This document shows positions 1-10,413 of a DNA stretch of 59,074 nt, in pieces. The first letter of the stretch is position 1; each line of letters starts with the position of its first letter. Both the position numbers and the translations under genes were made by a program. A model generated the notes under the pieces. That model did not search any database. It was given only the letters and a program-made list of their open reading frames with translations, and was not told the DNA's origin. Source of the stretch: an uncultured SAR86 cluster bacterium (lineage in GTDB: Bacteria > Pseudomonadota > Gammaproteobacteria > Magnimaribacterales > D2472); the NCBI GenBank assembly GCA_902601475.1, contig CACKNK010000001.1:1-59074 (forward strand), given 5' to 3'.

Positions 1-82
1 TCATAAATATTCCCTTTATAAAAATAAATTAGTCCCTTTATTTAAGCATAATTACCCTAAAAGTACATAACTTTAAACCTTT

Positions 83-113
83 TTGTTAGTTTGAATTTGT
101 AGACTAGTATGAT
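83..113 (+). promoter_or_regulatory. Possible fabI promoter
   Basis: A TATGAT box at 108-113 (5/6 match to the sigma-70 -10) is preceded by a weak TTGTTA at 83-88 with a long 19-base spacer. It would give a leader of about 35-50 bases for fabI. The rest of 1-154 is AT-rich and holds no other gene that I can see. A CAT at 2-4, with AGGGA-type bases just upstream on the minus strand, may be the start codon of a divergent gene lying off the window. Confidence 0.3.
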
Positions 114-166
114 TTTATTGCCTCTAGTTTTTTAAAAAGTCCCAAAGTTGTTATATGATGCGCGAA

Positions 167-958
167 ATGTTTCTAGAGAATAAAAAAATCCTAATTGCCG
201 GTCTTGCAAATAAACATTCAATAGCTGCTGGAATAGCACGCTCAATGACTGAACAAGGTGCAAAGCTTGCTTTTACTTATCAAAGCGAAAGATTAAAAAG
301 AAATGTTGAGAAAATAGCTCATGAGCTTGGTCATGATGTCTTAATAGAATGTGATGTTAGTTCAGATGAAAGTATTCATTCAATGTATCAAGAGCTTAAT
401 AAAACATGGGAGAGCTTTGATGGATTAGTGCATTCAATAGGTTTTGCACCAGCAAATGAACTTGATGGAAATTTTGTTGATGTTGCAACTCGAGAAGGTT
501 TTCAAATTGCGCATGATATTAGCTCGTTCAGCTTTACCGCGCTTGCCAAGGGAGCAAAGCCATTTCTAAATAAAAAAAGTGCTCTTTTAACTCTAACCTA
601 CCTTGGGGCAATGCAGTCTCTTCCTAACTACAACGTCATGGGTCTGGCTAAAGCGAGTCTAGAAGCAAACGTAAGATTTATGGCTTCCTCGCTTGGGAAG
701 GATGAAATTAGAGTCAACGGTATTTCTGCAGGCCCTATTAAGACCTTGGCAGCATCGGGAGTAAAGAACTTCAGAAAAATGCTTTCGAGTTATGCAAAAA
801 GAGCTCCATTAGGAAGAACGGTTACAACTGACGAAGTGGGAAACGTGGCTGCTTTTTTGTGCTCTGACTTAGCGAGCGGAATTACTGGTGAGATTACTTA
901 TGTCGATGGGGGATTCAACACCTCTGCCCTATCAATAGATGAATACTTAGAATCTTAA
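167..958 (+). CDS. fabI: Enoyl-[acyl-carrier-protein] reductase (NADH)
   Basis: This is the last step of the type II fatty-acid elongation cycle: NADH-dependent reduction of enoyl-ACP in the cytoplasm. It is a short-chain dehydrogenase fold with the FabI-specific Tyr-x6-Lys pair in [14 protein letters not shown] (Tyr155/Lys162 from this start) and the [12 protein letters not shown] cofactor and substrate loop. Two more in-frame ATGs lie at 155 and 158. I chose 167 because the protein then begins MFLENKK like other FabI proteins; no clear Shine-Dalgarno settles it. It abuts ppiD tail to tail. FabI at the end of the clp-lon-hupB-ppiD order is a known gammaproteobacterial arrangement. Confidence 0.95.
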   Translation: MFLENKKILIAGLANKHSIAAGIARSMTEQGAKLAFTYQSERLKRNVEKIAHELGHDVLIECDVSSDESIHSMYQELNKTWESFDGLVHSIGFAPANELDGNFVDVATREGFQIAHDISSFSFTALAKGAKPFLNKKSALLTLTYLGAMQSLPNYNVMGLAKASLEANVRFMASSLGKDEIRVNGISAGPIKTLAASGVKNFRKMLSSYAKRAPLGRTVTTDEVGNVAAFLCSDLASGITGEITYVDGGFNTSALSIDEYLES

Positions 959-2821
959 TTAAGCTTGAGGCTGAAGGTTTTTTAAATCCACTCTCAAACC
1001 TTCTCTGATTTTTTGATCAACCAAGGATGAGTTTTTCTGTGTAATGTATTGAATGAAATAAGATCTGTAATCATCAACCTTTGCATTAATTTCCTCATCG
1101 GTTGGTATGTTCTCTGATTGCATTTTGATCCAATAATTATTTCCATCACTTCCAACGGTGATGATATTTTCATTGATACTACTTGAGAAAATCTGTGAGA
1201 CAACATCCATTGGTAATAAAGATGAGAATTTATTTATTGCCTTATATTCTTCTATTTCAAAACCACTAGGTATGTCTAACCCTTGATTATCAATAAGTGA
1301 AAACGCATCTTCATTGATTGACTGTATGAGAGCATTAGCTTTCTCTTTACGAACTTCTTGAAGCGCGAGTTCTACGGAGCTGTCAAATGTCATCAGGCTG
1401 GGTGCATTAATTTCAGCTAATCCGATGATAAAAAAACCATCTTCTGTTTCAATGATGTCATTGTCACCAACCAATAGAGATCTATCAAAAAATCTTGATC
1501 CATCAATTCCTGCTAATAAGGATTCAAACTCATCTTGAACGATTAAATTAGTATCTTGCTGTTCTAGATTAATAGTTGTAGAAATTTCTTCAAAATTAGC
1601 ACCACTAATAATTAGCTCTTCGACTATTCCGATGTCATCGTTCATAAGTGAAGCTGATTCAGAAAGAATAATTTCATCTCTAAGCTCAGAGATAATTTCA
1701 GACTTAGATCTTACCTCTGGCTTTAAAACCTCTGTAAGTTTTATGAGATGGAGGGTATCTCCTAAATCAATTGGTGAAGATACTTCATTTAATTTAAGTT
1801 TTGCGATTACGCTTTCAAACTCGTCAGGAAATGCATCTCCAGACGAGTAGCCTAAATCACCTGACTCTTCAATTGATGCCTCATCTTGACTGAATTCATT
1901 TACTGCGGTTACGAAATCAATCTTACTAGTATTAATGTCATTAAAAATTTCATTAATTAAATCACTAGCATCGCTCTCAGAAGCATAGTTAGATTTATCA
2001 ATCATGATATGAGAAATTCTATTTTGAACTGAATTGTTAGCCTCATTTAAATAGTCTTGATAAGAGTCTTCAAGCAAATCATCTGAAATATCAATGCCCT
2101 CAGCATAGTTTTCAATGCTTGCTTTAATGTAGTTGAATCTTCTTGTTTCATCTGAAAGAAAAAGTAGATTGTTATCGTTGTAGAAAGCTTCTGCTTCAAC
2201 GAGTGTAGCCGGTTGAGAGTCTACAATTTTTTTATTATTGGATTTAAGAAATTTTATGTCCCGTGAAACCTCATTAGCAGCAATAAAACTCTTTATTTCT
2301 TCATCAAGAATAAAAAAAGAACTACCTAGCGCTCTAACTAAATTATCTGAGGCAATGCTTGATGCAACTAATTCTATGTACTCGTCAGGAATTAAGCCTG
2401 CTCCACGGATTGTTGCTTCAAAGATGGATTGATCAAATTTACCGTTTTCATCTTTAAAGCTATCAAGCTTAATAATTTCTTTTTTTGCGTCATCAATACT
2501 CACTCCGAGACGATTTTCAATGGCACTTGATTCAATCATTTTTTGATTAACAATTTGTGTTTTAAGTAACTCAAAAAGCTCATCCTCATCAAGCTGATCC
2601 AAGGAGAAAGATTCCCCAAAAATAGATTTATATCTTTGTTCAATTGTTCCGGATGCAGAATTTACATCAACCTGTGAAACTTCAAGACCATTAACAGTTC
2701 CATAGTTTGAAAAAATAGTGCCGAAAGATGAAACCCCCGTAAAGATAAAAGGTATCGCACAAATACCTACAATCACATATAAGGTTTTACCGGAGAGAAG
2801 ATTTCTAAATGACTCAAGCAT
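959..2821 (-). CDS. ppiD: PpiD-type peptidyl-prolyl isomerase / periplasmic chaperone
   Basis: This is an inner-membrane-anchored periplasmic folding factor that meets newly exported outer-membrane proteins. The N-terminus is a short cytoplasmic stretch followed by one membrane segment (residues about 12-32). Next come a SurA-N-like helical region and a single parvulin domain at about 262-363 (HIMID start, DLGYSSGDAFPDEFE motif), then a long C-terminal chaperone region. The length of 620 residues matches E. coli PpiD (623). It lies downstream of hupB in the usual order but behind a strong terminator, so some of its transcription must read through or start between 2822 and 2850. Confidence 0.88.
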   Translation of the reverse strand: MLESFRNLLSGKTLYVIVGICAIPFIFTGVSSFGTIFSNYGTVNGLEVSQVDVNSASGTIEQRYKSIFGESFSLDQLDEDELFELLKTQIVNQKMIESSAIENRLGVSIDDAKKEIIKLDSFKDENGKFDQSIFEATIRGAGLIPDEYIELVASSIASDNLVRALGSSFFILDEEIKSFIAANEVSRDIKFLKSNNKKIVDSQPATLVEAEAFYNDNNLLFLSDETRRFNYIKASIENYAEGIDISDDLLEDSYQDYLNEANNSVQNRISHIMIDKSNYASESDASDLINEIFNDINTSKIDFVTAVNEFSQDEASIEESGDLGYSSGDAFPDEFESVIAKLKLNEVSSPIDLGDTLHLIKLTEVLKPEVRSKSEIISELRDEIILSESASLMNDDIGIVEELIISGANFEEISTTINLEQQDTNLIVQDEFESLLAGIDGSRFFDRSLLVGDNDIIETEDGFFIIGLAEINAPSLMTFDSSVELALQEVRKEKANALIQSINEDAFSLIDNQGLDIPSGFEIEEYKAINKFSSLLPMDVVSQIFSSSINENIITVGSDGNNYWIKMQSENIPTDEEINAKVDDYRSYFIQYITQKNSSLVDQKIREGLRVDLKNLQPQA

Positions 2822-2850
2822 AGCTATTTAATATTTGGTGGGAGAATAAT

Positions 2851-2882
2851 AAAAAAAAAGGAGTGCAAAAGCACCCCTTTTT
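2851..2882 (-). terminator. Rho-independent terminator after hupB
   Basis: Read on the minus strand, GGGGTGC-TTTT-GCACTCC forms a 7-bp stem with one G-U wobble, followed by nine T residues (2851-2859). It lies 18-50 bases past the hupB stop codon and before ppiD. Confidence 0.85.
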
Positions 2883-2899
2883 AAATAAAAAAGGTCTAG

Positions 2900-3178
2900 T
2901 TATGAAAATTTAACTTTGTCTTTTAATCCCTTACCAGCTTTAAAGCCAGGTACTTTAGAAGCAGGGATGTGCATAGGAGCTCCAGTTTGAGGGTTTCTAC
3001 CATCTCTTGCAGCTCTGTGTCTGACAGAAAAAGTACCAAAACCAACTAGTGAAACTGAATCACCATTTCCAAGCGCACCACCTATTGCATCTAATGTCGC
3101 ATCGACTGCTCGCGCAGCAGAAGCTTTTGTTAGATCAGCAGAACTTGCAACTGCGTCAACTAAATCAGATTTATTCAT
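2900..3178 (-). CDS. hupB: DNA-binding protein HU
   Basis: This is a small, abundant nucleoid protein that bends DNA as a dimer. It has 92 residues; the full IHF/HU fold is visible, with the [21 protein letters not shown] beta-arm segment and a Lys-rich C-terminus. The Lon substrate preference for HU and the fixed lon-hupB order make hupB the natural symbol, though HU-alpha and HU-beta cannot be separated by sequence alone. A strong Shine-Dalgarno (GAGGAG) precedes the ATG, a promoter with a perfect TTGACA lies upstream, and a hairpin terminator follows. Confidence 0.95.
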   Translation of the reverse strand: MNKSDLVDAVASSADLTKASAARAVDATLDAIGGALGNGDSVSLVGFGTFSVRHRAARDGRNPQTGAPMHIPASKVPGFKAGKGLKDKVKFS

Positions 3179-3214
3179 ATTATCTCCTCTCGTTAGATAT
3201 GATTGCTATGACCT

Positions 3215-3243
3215 ATGAAAGTCCATATGCATAAAAATGTCAA
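3215..3243 (-). promoter_or_regulatory. hupB promoter
   Basis: On the minus strand a perfect -35 TTGACA (3243-3238) is followed after exactly 17 bases by TTTCAT (3220-3215; 4/6 of the -10 consensus). It lies in the 81-base lon-hupB gap, so hupB can be transcribed independently of lon. Confidence 0.5.
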
Positions 3244-3259
3244 GTTTAAAAACCTATTG

Positions 3260-5671
3260 TTAGTGGGATCTTTGCTTGGGTGTAGCTGGTTTGGAACTAG
3301 ATTTTACCGGTGAGGGTTTTGATTTTGATTGCCTTTTTGACGATTTGGCTTTGGGCTCATCAGTAAGCGCAAGGGAAATCACTTCGTCAATCCATTTAAC
3401 GGGATGGATTTTTAGAGCTTTGGTAATTTGTTTTGGAAACTCTTTTAACTCGGGAAAATTCTCTTCAGGAATGATCACTTGTTTTATACCCGCACGCTTT
3501 GCAGCTAAAAGCTTTTCTTTTAATCCTCCGATTTTTAAGACTTGACCATGGAGTGTGATTTCTCCAGTCATGGCTGTATCAGATCTTATGGGAATATCGG
3601 TAAGAACAGATATTAGAGCTGTGCACATACCAATTCCAGCACTTGGCCCGTCTTTAGGAGTCGCGCCCTCAGGTACATGAATATGAATATCCAATTTTTC
3701 ATGAAATGAGGGATTAAGTCCAAGGATTTTAGACCTTGATCGAACCACAGTAAGTGCGGCTTGAATAGATTCTTGCATCACATCTCCTAGTGAGCCTGTC
3801 TTAATAATCCTACCTTTTCCAGGAACTTTAGATGCTTCAATAGTTAAAAGTTCACCGCCAACTTCTGTCCAAGCTAATCCCGCAAGCTTTCCAATACTAT
3901 CTTCTTTATCAGCGGTTCCAAATTGGAACTTCCTAACACCGTTATACTTTTCTAAGTTTTTGGATGTAACTTTAGTTTGTGAAAGTTTTTTGCTACTGAG
4001 TTCAATTTCTTTAACAGACTTTCTTAGAACTTTTGAAATTTGTCTTTCAAGACCCCTAACACCCGCTTCCCGAGTGTAATATCTGATGAGATCTAAAATT
4101 GCTTTATCATCAAAATTGACTTCATTTGAGTCAAGTCCATTCCTTTCCAGCTGCTTAGGTATCAAGTACTGCTTGGCAATATTTAATTTCTCATCTTCAA
4201 TATATCCTGGAATTCTAATGATCTCCATTCTATCCAGTAATGGGCCTGGGATATTTAAACTATTTGCCGTACAAACAAACATAACTTCTGATAAGTCAAA
4301 ATCAACCTCAAGATAATGATCTGAAAATGTAGAGTTTTGTTCAGGGTCTAAAACTTCCAAGAGAGCAGAAGCGGGATCACCGCGAAAATCCATACCCATT
4401 TTGTCTATTTCATCTAGCAAGAAAAGGGGGTTCTTCGAATCAGCTTTAGAAATCTTTTGAATAATTTTTCCTGGCATGGAGCCAATATACGTCCTACGGT
4501 GACCGCGAATTTCAGCCTCATCTCTTACCCCACCCAAGGACATTCTTATAAACTTTCGATTGGTTGCATTTGCAATGGATTGACCTAAAGATGTTTTACC
4601 AACTCCAGGAGGACCAACCAAACAAAGCACTGGTGCTTTGAGTTTTTTAACTCTTTTTTGAACTGCTAGATACTCTAAAATTCTCTCTTTGATTTCCTCT
4701 AATCCATAATGGTCATTATCGAGAACAGATAAAGCATTTTTTATATTTGATTTAATCTTAGTTTTTTTCTTCCAGGGCAAATTTGACACCCAATCAAGAT
4801 AAGATCTTACGACCGAAGCCTCTGCTGACATCGGCGACATTAGCTTAAACTTAGAAAACTCATTCATGGCTTTTTTGAGGGCTTCTTTTGGCATGCCAGA
4901 TTTTTTTATTTGTGTTTCGAGTTGAGAAATTTCATCACCCTCTTCAGTAATGTCTCCTAACTCTTTTTGAGCAGCTTTGATCTGTTCATTGAGGTAGTAC
5001 TCTCTCTGAGATTTCTCCATTTGTTTTTTAACTCTATCTCTAATTTTTTTATCTACATCAACAGCATCAATTTGTCCTTGTATCAAACTGATGAGCATAT
5101 CTGCCCTTTTGGATAAATCCTCGCATTCTAAAATTGATTGAGCGTCTGAAATTGAAATGGGAAGATGTGATGCAACAGAATCAATCACTCTCGTTACATC
5201 ATCGAATGCATCGATGCTTGAAAGAACTTCAGGAGCAACTTTTTTTGTAATTTTTATAAAATCTCCAAATTTGCCTTTAATAAAGTTACATAAGTTTTTA
5301 TTATCAGCAGGATTTAGCTGAGATTCAGGAATAATTTTCACTTGGGCTTTAAGAAAATCCTTGTCTTTTAGAACTTTTAAGGCCTCACATCTGTGATCGC
5401 CCTCAACTAGTAATTTGACTGTTCCATCAGGAAGTTTGATCAACTGCAAAATGGTTGCAAGAGTTTGTACTTTGTATATTTCATCAAATGATGGATTATC
5501 TATTGAGCCATCGATTTGGGTTCCTAAAAGAATTTTTTTATTGGCCGCCATTGCTTGATTAAGAGCATTGATTGATGGCTCTCTCCCAACAAACAAGGTT
5601 GTAACATTGCCAGGAAAAACGACAACATCCCTAAGGGGCAATAAAGGTAAGTCGTATTTTACTGAGGGCAT
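3260..5671 (-). CDS. lon: ATP-dependent protease Lon
   Basis: This is a cytoplasmic AAA+ serine protease for misfolded and regulatory proteins. Visible in order: the N-terminal LAN domain, a coiled region, Walker [10 protein letters not shown] near residue 352, and a C-terminal protease domain with the Ser677-Lys720 dyad (PKDGPSAG and GGLKEKLL; the 43-residue spacing is the same as in E. coli). The C-terminus is unusual: the last about 35 residues are a Lys/Ser/Pro-rich tail beyond the protease domain. Total length is 803 residues against 784 in E. coli. It starts 4 bases after the clpX stop, so it probably belongs to the tig-clpP-clpX-lon transcript. Confidence 0.97.
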   Translation of the reverse strand: MPSVKYDLPLLPLRDVVVFPGNVTTLFVGREPSINALNQAMAANKKILLGTQIDGSIDNPSFDEIYKVQTLATILQLIKLPDGTVKLLVEGDHRCEALKVLKDKDFLKAQVKIIPESQLNPADNKNLCNFIKGKFGDFIKITKKVAPEVLSSIDAFDDVTRVIDSVASHLPISISDAQSILECEDLSKRADMLISLIQGQIDAVDVDKKIRDRVKKQMEKSQREYYLNEQIKAAQKELGDITEEGDEISQLETQIKKSGMPKEALKKAMNEFSKFKLMSPMSAEASVVRSYLDWVSNLPWKKKTKIKSNIKNALSVLDNDHYGLEEIKERILEYLAVQKRVKKLKAPVLCLVGPPGVGKTSLGQSIANATNRKFIRMSLGGVRDEAEIRGHRRTYIGSMPGKIIQKISKADSKNPLFLLDEIDKMGMDFRGDPASALLEVLDPEQNSTFSDHYLEVDFDLSEVMFVCTANSLNIPGPLLDRMEIIRIPGYIEDEKLNIAKQYLIPKQLERNGLDSNEVNFDDKAILDLIRYYTREAGVRGLERQISKVLRKSVKEIELSSKKLSQTKVTSKNLEKYNGVRKFQFGTADKEDSIGKLAGLAWTEVGGELLTIEASKVPGKGRIIKTGSLGDVMQESIQAALTVVRSRSKILGLNPSFHEKLDIHIHVPEGATPKDGPSAGIGMCTALISVLTDIPIRSDTAMTGEITLHGQVLKIGGLKEKLLAAKRAGIKQVIIPEENFPELKEFPKQITKALKIHPVKWIDEVISLALTDEPKAKSSKRQSKSKPSPVKSSSKPATPKQRSH

Positions 5672-5675
5672 CTAA

Positions 5676-6923
5676 TTAAGAACCTGAAGAGGTTTTCTTT
5701 TTAGGTGTTTTGTAAACCTTTATTGGATCTGATTGTCTAGAAGCTGCATTTTCATCAACAACAACTTTTTCAAGGTCTTCATTTGGAAGTTCAAACATCG
5801 TATCCATTAAGATTTCTTCCATAATTGATCTTAAACCTCTGGCACCTGTTTTTCTTTTAATCGCTTGTCGAGCAACTTCTTTTAGAGCTGATTCCTTGAA
5901 ATCCAAATTGACGGAATCCAAATCAAATAAATATTTATATTGGTCAACCAGAGCATTTTTAGGTTCTTGTAAAATTCTAACTAACGATTCTTCATCGAGC
6001 TCATGAAGTGTTGAAATTACAGGCAGCCTTCCAACAAACTCAGGAATTAAACCGTACTTAACCAAATCCTCTGGCTCAAGCTGATCAACTAAATTTTGCA
6101 CCGAAGCATCTGTATCTTTGATGGCTGCAGAAAAACCAATACCTGATTTATCAGTTCTTTGTTTAACAACCTCATCAATGCCCGAGAATGCTCCTCCACA
6201 GATAAATAAGATATTAGATGTATCTATTTGAATGAACTCTTGTTGAGGGTGTTTCCTGCCACCTTGAGGAGGAATGGATGCGACAGTACCTTCAATTAAC
6301 TTTAATAGCGCCTGTTGGACACCTTCACCAGATACATCTCTTGTTATTGATGGGTTATCAGACTTTCTTGCAATCTTATCGATTTCATCAATGTAAACAA
6401 TTCCGAGTCGTGCTTTTTCAGGATCATAGTCACATTTTTGAAGAAGTTTTTGGATAATGTTTTCAACGTCTTCACCAACATATCCTGCCTCAGTAAGCGT
6501 TGTAGCATCAGCAATGGTAAATGGAACGTTAAGAATTCTTGCAAGCGTTTGAGCAAGAAGGGTCTTTCCACTTCCGGTTGGTCCTAGCAATAAAACATTG
6601 CTTTTTTGGAGTTCAACGGCATCCTTATTTGATTGATTTTTTAATCTTTTGTAATGGTTATAAACGGCAACAGATAAAACTTTTTTAGCTTTTTCTTGAC
6701 CAATAACATAATCATCTAATTGACTGAATATTTCTGCTGGCGAAGGAAGTTCGTTTAAGGTATCTGGGTCATCTGCTTTGATTTCTTCTTCAATAATGTC
6801 ATTACACAAATCAACACACTCATCACAAATGTATACGCTTGGACCCGCTATGAGTTTTTTTACGTCCTCTTGATTTTTACCACAAAAGGAACAGGTTAGT
6901 TTTTGATTGTCGCTACTTTCCAT
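5676..6923 (-). CDS. clpX: ClpX, ATPase subunit of ClpXP
   Basis: This AAA+ unfoldase recognises tagged proteins and feeds them to ClpP. The N-terminal zinc-binding domain has Cys11, Cys14, Cys33 and Cys36. Walker A is [10 protein letters not shown], Walker B is [10 protein letters not shown], and the [10 protein letters not shown] sensor-2 region is clear. Length is 415 residues (E. coli 424). The ATG lies inside the end of clpP (11-bp overlap), indicating translational coupling with its protease partner. Confidence 0.97.
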   Translation of the reverse strand: MESSDNQKLTCSFCGKNQEDVKKLIAGPSVYICDECVDLCNDIIEEEIKADDPDTLNELPSPAEIFSQLDDYVIGQEKAKKVLSVAVYNHYKRLKNQSNKDAVELQKSNVLLLGPTGSGKTLLAQTLARILNVPFTIADATTLTEAGYVGEDVENIIQKLLQKCDYDPEKARLGIVYIDEIDKIARKSDNPSITRDVSGEGVQQALLKLIEGTVASIPPQGGRKHPQQEFIQIDTSNILFICGGAFSGIDEVVKQRTDKSGIGFSAAIKDTDASVQNLVDQLEPEDLVKYGLIPEFVGRLPVISTLHELDEESLVRILQEPKNALVDQYKYLFDLDSVNLDFKESALKEVARQAIKRKTGARGLRSIMEEILMDTMFELPNEDLEKVVVDENAASRQSDPIKVYKTPKKKTSSGS

Positions 6924-7542
6924 CTTTAGTATCGTCCCTTGAATCTAGGATGTCGTCAATAATCCCATATGATTTGGCTTCATCGGCATTTAAAAAATTG
7001 TCTCGATCAGTATCTTGCTCGATCTTCTTAAGAGTTTTACCTGTATGTTTAGCTAGAATTTCATTAACTTTCTGCTTCATCACTAAAATCTCTTTTGCAT
7101 GAATTTCTATATCAGATGCTTGACCCTGAAAACCACCTAGCGGCTGATGAATCATCACACGTGAATTAGGTAATGCAAATCTTTTGCCAGCTGCTCCACC
7201 TGCTAACAAAAGAGAACCCATGCTTGCCGCTTGACCAACACACAAGGTAGCAACCTCTGGCTTAACAAATTGCATGGTGTCATAAATTGCAAGTCCTGAT
7301 GAAATGATTCCACCTGGAGAGTTAATATAAATGCTTATGTCTTTTTCAGGATTTTCTGATTCAAGAAACAATAATTGTGCAATGACAAGGTTAGATATGT
7401 AATCATCAATAGGTCCAGTAAGGAAGATTATTCTTTCCTTAAGTAGTCTTGAATAAATATCAAAAGCTCTCTCACCTCTGGGTGTTTGCTCAACAACCAT
7501 AGGTACTAAACCAGAATTAAGAATGTCAGTTTTATGATCCAT
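6913..7542 (-). CDS. clpP: ClpP, proteolytic subunit
   Basis: This self-compartmentalising serine protease is the partner of ClpX. The catalytic triad is readable as Ser107 (GQAASMGS), His132 ([10 protein letters not shown]) and Asp181 (DTDRDNF), with the family spacing of 25 and 49 residues. The N-terminal about 12 residues look like the usual cleaved propeptide. Its start lies 2 bases beyond the tig stop, so it is co-transcribed with trigger factor and clpX. Confidence 0.97.
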   Translation of the reverse strand: MDHKTDILNSGLVPMVVEQTPRGERAFDIYSRLLKERIIFLTGPIDDYISNLVIAQLLFLESENPEKDISIYINSPGGIISSGLAIYDTMQFVKPEVATLCVGQAASMGSLLLAGGAAGKRFALPNSRVMIHQPLGGFQGQASDIEIHAKEILVMKQKVNEILAKHTGKTLKKIEQDTDRDNFLNADEAKSYGIIDDILDSRDDTKDGK

Positions 7543-7544
7543 AA

Positions 7545-8849
7545 TTATTTTATGTTTGCTAAATCTTTGAATTTAATTTCCTTTACCTTTGATTTAAGCT
7601 CATTTTTCAATTTTTCAATAAGCAGTTCTTCTAAAATGATCATTTTATAATTATCGAGCTGTTTGGGTTGAGATTTGATCCATGTCTTAAATTGATCTTG
7701 GTCTTTATATTTCTCTGCTTCCTTATCAACAAACTCATCAACCCTTTCTTGATTAACTTCTAATTTAAAAAACTTTACAAACTCACTAAACAGCAAATCT
7801 AATTTAACCCTTTTTTCTGCGTTTTCTAGGAAAGTATCTATAGGAAATAGATCCTCCGGTGCTTCATCAGCTTGTTGACCCATTCTCATTAATGAATCTT
7901 TTCTCATTAGAGTAGCCTGCTCATTTATAACTGAACTAGGCGCAGAAAACTTATTTACCTCAAGCAACAAGTCATAGATTGATTCTCTTGTAAGAGAGTC
8001 TTCTTGCTGTTTGACTTCTTGCTGCATTCTTTTTTCAATTTCAACCTTGAAGTCCTGCTCATTTTTAACTTCTTCCATAGCCAAAGATTTATATAGCTCT
8101 TCATTGATGGATGCATTTTGTTTTTCTTGAACTTTATTTACTTTGATTAAGAAATTTGCATTTTTTTCAGCAAGATCACTTTTAAAATAATCATCTGGAA
8201 ATTTAACTTCTGCATTAAATTCATCATTTATTTTCTTACCGATAATTGCATCCTCAAAACCTGGAATCATAGATTTTGATCCTATTACCAGTGCAAAGTC
8301 TTTGGATGAATTTCCCTCAAACTCTTCACCGTCAACAGTGCCTGTGAAGTCAATGATCACTTGATCTTTCTCTAAAGCACCTCTGTCAACATCCTTCCAA
8401 GTACCATAGCGCTCCAAAATATCTGCTACAGCAAGATCAATATCATCACTTTCAATAGTAATCTTTGATTCTTCAAAAGACTTCCATCTAGTAAGTTTGG
8501 GTTTAAATTCTGGAAAAACTTCGAATTCTGCTGAATACACAATACCCTTTTTAGGATCCTCAGAATCAATGCTGATGTTGGGTGAAGATGCTGGTTTGAT
8601 TTCTTTTTCAGCTATCTCAAGCGGGTAAGTTTCCTGAATTACTTCATTCAACACCTCATAGTGAATTGAAGGTCCATATTTTTGAATTAGCACATCGTTT
8701 GGCACTTTGCCCTTTCTAAACCCATCAAGCTTTACGGTAGACTTAATCTTATTAAGCTTGGCCTGATATTTTTCGTCGTATTTTTTAGTCTCGACATTTA
8801 CGGTCAACTTTCGATTTAGATCTTTGAGTTTTTTTAGTTTACTGGTCAT
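7545..8849 (-). CDS. tig: Trigger factor
   Basis: This is a ribosome-bound chaperone and prolyl isomerase that meets nascent chains. The ribosome-binding N-domain has the DGFRKGKVP signature (family GFRxGKxP). An FKBP-like domain follows at about 155-245 ([13 protein letters not shown], then IPGFEDAI), and a long helical C-terminal arm carries the chaperone cradle. Length is 434 residues, as in E. coli (432). It is the first coding gene of the tig-clpP-clpX-lon run. tRNA-His ends only about 18 bases upstream on the same strand, so the two may share a promoter. Confidence 0.95.
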   Translation of the reverse strand: MTSKLKKLKDLNRKLTVNVETKKYDEKYQAKLNKIKSTVKLDGFRKGKVPNDVLIQKYGPSIHYEVLNEVIQETYPLEIAEKEIKPASSPNISIDSEDPKKGIVYSAEFEVFPEFKPKLTRWKSFEESKITIESDDIDLAVADILERYGTWKDVDRGALEKDQVIIDFTGTVDGEEFEGNSSKDFALVIGSKSMIPGFEDAIIGKKINDEFNAEVKFPDDYFKSDLAEKNANFLIKVNKVQEKQNASINEELYKSLAMEEVKNEQDFKVEIEKRMQQEVKQQEDSLTRESIYDLLLEVNKFSAPSSVINEQATLMRKDSLMRMGQQADEAPEDLFPIDTFLENAEKRVKLDLLFSEFVKFFKLEVNQERVDEFVDKEAEKYKDQDQFKTWIKSQPKQLDNYKMIILEELLIEKLKNELKSKVKEIKFKDLANIK

Positions 8850-8867
8850 AAGTTTTTATCTAATTGA

Positions 8868-8945
8868 TGGGGCGAGCGATGGGGTTCGAACCCACGGCCT
8901 CCGGAGCCACAATCCAGCGCTCTAACCAACTGAGCTACGCCCGCC
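8868..8945 (-). tRNA. tRNA-His (GTG), CCA encoded
   Basis: The minus strand folds as a full cloverleaf with anticodon GTG in loop TTGTGGC. The acceptor stem is GCGGGCG/CGCTCGC. The gene encodes the histidine-specific extra G(-1) at 8945 opposite discriminator C73, and the CCA end at 8868-8870. The T-arm carries GGTTCGAACCC. Upstream on the minus strand is a perfect TATAAT (8966-8961). Confidence 0.95.
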
Positions 8946-8960
8946 ACGCAAAAGGGTCAC

Positions 8961-8984
8961 ATTATAAGAGAAAAATCATATAAT
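8961..8984. promoter_or_regulatory. Back-to-back -10 boxes for tRNA-His and gdh
   Basis: A minus-strand TATAAT (8966-8961) stands 15 bases upstream of tRNA-His, and a plus-strand TATAAT (8979-8984) stands 25 bases upstream of the dehydrogenase start. No convincing -35 is seen for either. This 64-base gap is therefore a divergent promoter region. Confidence 0.45.
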
Positions 8985-9009
8985 CTATACTATTAATGGG
9001 GGTGATTGG

Positions 9010-10413
9010 ATGACAAAGCTTTCTATGCTCGAATCAACAAATCGTTTAATTGATAAAGCACTTAAGTATTCCGATGTATCGCCAGATGTTGCAAATCGAA
9101 TTAAAGTTCCTAATGCTACTTATTCAATTAATTTTGGGGTAAGGCTACGCAATAAAATTCACACATTTACAGGTTGGCGATGTGTTCATTCAGAGCACAT
9201 GGAGCCGGTCAAAGGTGGTATCAGGTATGACCTTGATGCAAATCTTGAGGAAGTAGAGGCATTAGCAGCATTAATGACTTATAAAAATGCAATTATTGAA
9301 GTTCCTTATGGTGGATCAAAAGGTGGATTAAAGATTGATCCAACTGAGTGGACTGAAAATGAGTTAGAAAAAATTACTAGGCGCTTTGCTCAAGAGTTAA
9401 TTAAGCGAGATATGATTGATCCGGCAAGAAATGTCCCTGCCCCGGATATGGGAACCGGATCTAGAGAGATGGCCTGGATAGCAGATGAGTACAGAATTAT
9501 GAGCCCTGCGGACATTAACGCTAAGGCTTGCGTAACAGGAAAACCTGTTGGTAAAGGAGGAATAGCAGGCAGGGTTGAAGCAACCGGTAGAGGTGTTCAA
9601 TTTATTATTAAAGAATTTTTTAGAAATCCTGACGATTTAAAGAAATTGAAACTAAAAGGAACTCTTAAAAATAAAAAGATCGGTATTCAAGGTTTTGGGA
9701 AAGTTGGCTATCATGCTGCTAAATTTTTGCAAGAAGATGATGGGGCAAAAATTATTGCAATTATTGAATTTAATGGAGGTCTAATAAATTCTAAGGGGAT
9801 CGACGTCGAAAAAGCTAAAACATTTTTTAGCGAGCATGGAACTTTTAAGAACTGTCCTGAAGGCAAGTTCCAAGAAAACACAGATGATATGTTAACTGCA
9901 GAGTACGATATTCTAATTCCGGCTGCCAAGGAAAATGTTATCAATCAAAAAAATGCTAAAAAAATTAAATCAAAATTAATTGTTGAGGCTGCCAATGGGC
10001 CTATTAGCTTTGAAGCTGATGAGATTTTAAATAAACAGGGTGTGATTATTATTCCAGATATTATTGCCAATGCAGGTGGTGTCGCAGTGAGTTATTTTGA
10101 GTGGGTAAGGAATCTTCGTCATATTCGATTTGGCAGATTAGAAAAGCGTAGAAATTTTACTCAACTTCAATCCATGATTGATGCTGTTGAAAGCATGACA
10201 GGAAAATCCATGCCCAAAGCATTTAAGGATAAATTTAATAATGGTGTAGAAGAAATTGATCTAATTCGCTCAGGTTTGGATGACATGATGCGGGAGGCAT
10301 ACCAAAAAATTCGTGCCACAATGATTGAATCCAAAATACCAGACCTAAGAACAGCAGCCTACAAAGCTGCCATTGATAAAATTGCAATTTCTTACGAAAC
10401 GATTGGTCTATAA
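9010..10413 (+). CDS. Glu/Leu/Phe/Val dehydrogenase family protein, probably glutamate dehydrogenase
   Basis: It oxidatively deaminates glutamate to 2-oxoglutarate, or the reverse, with NAD(P). The dimerisation and substrate domain shows PVKGGIRY, VPYGGSKGG and VPAPDMGT, which include the conserved substrate-binding and catalytic lysines. The Rossmann domain carries GFGKVG. The Shine-Dalgarno GGGGGTGAT is close to the ATG. Its 467 residues are somewhat longer than the small NAD-dependent enzymes (about 420-450), with an extra C-terminal stretch after residue 375 containing many Arg and Lys. Cofactor preference cannot be read. It ends tail to tail with the GST gene, overlapping by 6 bp. Confidence 0.88.
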   Translation: MTKLSMLESTNRLIDKALKYSDVSPDVANRIKVPNATYSINFGVRLRNKIHTFTGWRCVHSEHMEPVKGGIRYDLDANLEEVEALAALMTYKNAIIEVPYGGSKGGLKIDPTEWTENELEKITRRFAQELIKRDMIDPARNVPAPDMGTGSREMAWIADEYRIMSPADINAKACVTGKPVGKGGIAGRVEATGRGVQFIIKEFFRNPDDLKKLKLKGTLKNKKIGIQGFGKVGYHAAKFLQEDDGAKIIAIIEFNGGLINSKGIDVEKAKTFFSEHGTFKNCPEGKFQENTDDMLTAEYDILIPAAKENVINQKNAKKIKSKLIVEAANGPISFEADEILNKQGVIIIPDIIANAGGVAVSYFEWVRNLRHIRFGRLEKRRNFTQLQSMIDAVESMTGKSMPKAFKDKFNNGVEEIDLIRSGLDDMMREAYQKIRATMIESKIPDLRTAAYKAAIDKIAISYETIGL

